DNA of 64,000 nt from DIGJ01 sp041821315 (GTDB taxonomy: Bacteria; Bacillota; Clostridia; Lachnospirales; Lachnospiraceae): contig JBGUEO010000017.1 in NCBI GenBank assembly GCA_041821315.1, positions 1-64,000 of the forward strand, in the 5' to 3' direction. This document shows, piece by piece, positions 62,878 to 64,000 of this stretch (the first letter of the stretch is position 1; the number at the start of each line of letters is the position of its first letter). A model generated the notes under the pieces. It made no database searches and had not been told where the DNA came from. It saw only the letters and a program-made list of their open reading frames with translations. Both the position numbers and the translations under genes were made by a program.

Positions 62878-64000
62878 CTATTCTATGATTTTTGCTTCCC
62901 AATTAAATACCTTTGCAATTTGATTTATTTTAGCTTTTTGCTTACCCATAATAATCATTTGATGATGAGATGACAATGCTTCCATAACTTTTTCACCATC
63001 ATTATATTTTAATAGTGATGCATTTCTTGCATCAGAACCCGGATACTGAACATACTTTTCAATCTTCGCCGGAATTACGGTTACTTTATCAAATGACGGC
63101 ATTATTTTAGTCAGTGTAATATCTCCAACCGGCATCTCACAATCAATCATATATGCATCATCATTGACAATTTCCAATACTTTTGGTACCATTGTCCATC
63201 TTGAGCAAAAACAACGGGGTGCAAATCCTGCATATCCGCAATGAACGCCTAACGCATGATTGTCAGGATCATCGATATCTGGAAATTCCTTGATTTTTTC
63301 ATGTGCCAGCGCTGCCATTCCTACCAAAAACGGATATATATTTGTCATCATAATCGGAGCTCCTAATGTGCGATACATAATATAAGTACTTAATAATGTT
63401 AACGTATCCCCTTCGCAACACCAAATAATATCATCATTTTCAAATAACATATTCCATACCAGACAAGGCGTTGTATCTGAATGAAACGATTCATTTAAGC
63501 AATTCGCCCCAACACCGTCAACGCCTCCAATTTCATCAATTACTTCTTTAATTGCAATATAGAGTTTTGCTGGATTTAATTTGCAACTTGTTCCTATTCC
63601 TTTATTTTCTACATTCCATGAATCAAACATACGCTGAGCTTCTTCATCGCTGATTTCTCTTGCTCGTTCATTCACTTCTTTCCAGCTTTTATAAATAAGT
63701 TGCACACCAAATTTTTTCTCCATATTAGCAGTACACTCTTTTTCCCACCAATAAAACTTCTTAAAAATATTTGACTGCATTCCTTCACCGGGTGAATCTT
63801 GGAACATAAGGAATTTTGCACCTTCACTTAGATGCTTCTTCACACCCATTGATTTTAATATAACTTTTGCAAGTTCAATGTTATACGGAGAAAAAACTGT
63901 CGCTCCCTTATCCCTAAGATAGGTGACAATCTCCCAATCCCACATTTCAACCGTTCCAAACTTAGATGTCAATATAATTATAGGTTTATTATATTCTAAT
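62878..64000 (-). CDS. Fucose/arabinose-isomerase-like sugar isomerase family protein, 5'-truncated
   Basis: The frame is open to the window end, so the N-terminus is missing; the TTG at 63972 is internal. The visible ~373 residues contain FGTVEMWDWEIVTYLRDKGA, FLMFQDSPGEGMQSNIFKKFYWWEKEC and CNENESFH-type conserved stretches (seen as NCLNESFHSDTTP). The pattern matches L-fucose/L-arabinose isomerase-family proteins of unknown substrate. The acidic and His residues of the metal site cannot be fully checked without the rest. A neighbouring DeoR regulator supports a sugar pathway. Confidence 0.6.
   Translation of the reverse strand, partial: LEYNKPIIILTSKFGTVEMWDWEIVTYLRDKGATVFSPYNIELAKVILKSMGVKKHLSEGAKFLMFQDSPGEGMQSNIFKKFYWWEKECTANMEKKFGVQLIYKSWKEVNERAREISDEEAQRMFDSWNVENKGIGTSCKLNPAKLYIAIKEVIDEIGGVDGVGANCLNESFHSDTTPCLVWNMLFENDDIIWCCEGDTLTLLSTYIMYRTLGAPIMMTNIYPFLVGMAALAHEKIKEFPDIDDPDNHALGVHCGYAGFAPRCFCSRWTMVPKVLEIVNDDAYMIDCEMPVGDITLTKIMPSFDKVTVIPAKIEKYVQYPGSDARNASLLKYNDGEKVMEALSSHHQMIIMGKQKAKINQIAKVFNWEAKIIE

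Noticed and set aside
1..64000. tRNA, rRNA, riboswitch and insertion-sequence elements
   Set aside because: I saw no cloverleaf, rRNA motif, transposase gene or inverted-repeat/target-duplication pair; in particular no purine riboswitch pattern was found ahead of PNP or the nucleoside transporter.

Overview
The window looks like a chromosomal segment of a low-GC Gram-positive anaerobe, most likely a Clostridia/Lachnospiraceae member. This is an inference from the AT-rich composition, strong AGGAGG-type ribosome binding sites, lipobox lipoproteins, frequent short U-tailed terminators, and the gene content (DUF5692 protein, BMP-type nucleoside ABC transporter, HDOD/FIST signalling genes, InlB-like repeat surface protein, LytTR/GHKL two-component pair). 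No rRNA, tRNA, CRISPR array, phage module or insertion sequence was recognised. Most genes lie on the minus strand.

Layout. 1-6.7 kb: the 3' part of an amino-acid permease, a small DUF2325 protein, a TetR regulator with an ABC-2 exporter whose ATPase gene carries an in-frame stop, a DUF5692 membrane protein and a glycerol-dehydrogenase-type enzyme. 6.7-20.3 kb: an unbroken run of twelve minus-strand genes. It encodes an oligopeptide ABC importer (OppBCDFA), a cyclophilin, a lipoprotein of unknown function, purine nucleoside phosphorylase and a BMP-type nucleoside ABC importer, with a divergent AraC regulator at the head. 21.5-27.3 kb: a five-gene signalling operon (FIST sensor, two soluble histidine kinases, one of them fused to a receiver, and two response regulators, one with HDOD).

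27.5-32.7 kb: a ribosome-directed pair. An ABC-F ATPase sits behind a leader with two short reading frames, tandem promoters and an intrinsic attenuator. Beside it is a TetM/EF-G-like GTPase fused to a C-terminal NYN (YacP/Rae1-like) nuclease domain. This is the strongest candidate for an under-described system here. 32.8-39.9 kb: a soluble chemotaxis-type transducer, a dCache-HAMP-PAS-GGDEF-HD-GYP protein, an EcsC protein, and an ABC-2 exporter with an AraC-GyrI regulator.

40.3-48.0 kb: a complete Wadjet-type anti-plasmid system in the order jetD-jetA-jetB-jetC. 48.2-51.9 kb: a GPH-type sugar symporter with its TetR regulator, and a secreted M14 carboxypeptidase. 52.0-61.4 kb: a 2,253-residue secreted repeat protein with an upstream small LemA-like membrane protein, divergent from a LytTR response regulator/GHKL kinase pair. 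61.4-64 kb: remnants of an NADH:flavin oxidoreductase, a DeoR regulator with direct-repeat operators, and the start-truncated gene for a fucose-isomerase-like protein.

Start sites were re-chosen from ribosome binding sites in several cases (araC, jetB, jetC, abcF, tetR2, lemA-like and others). All functions are predicted from sequence reading alone.
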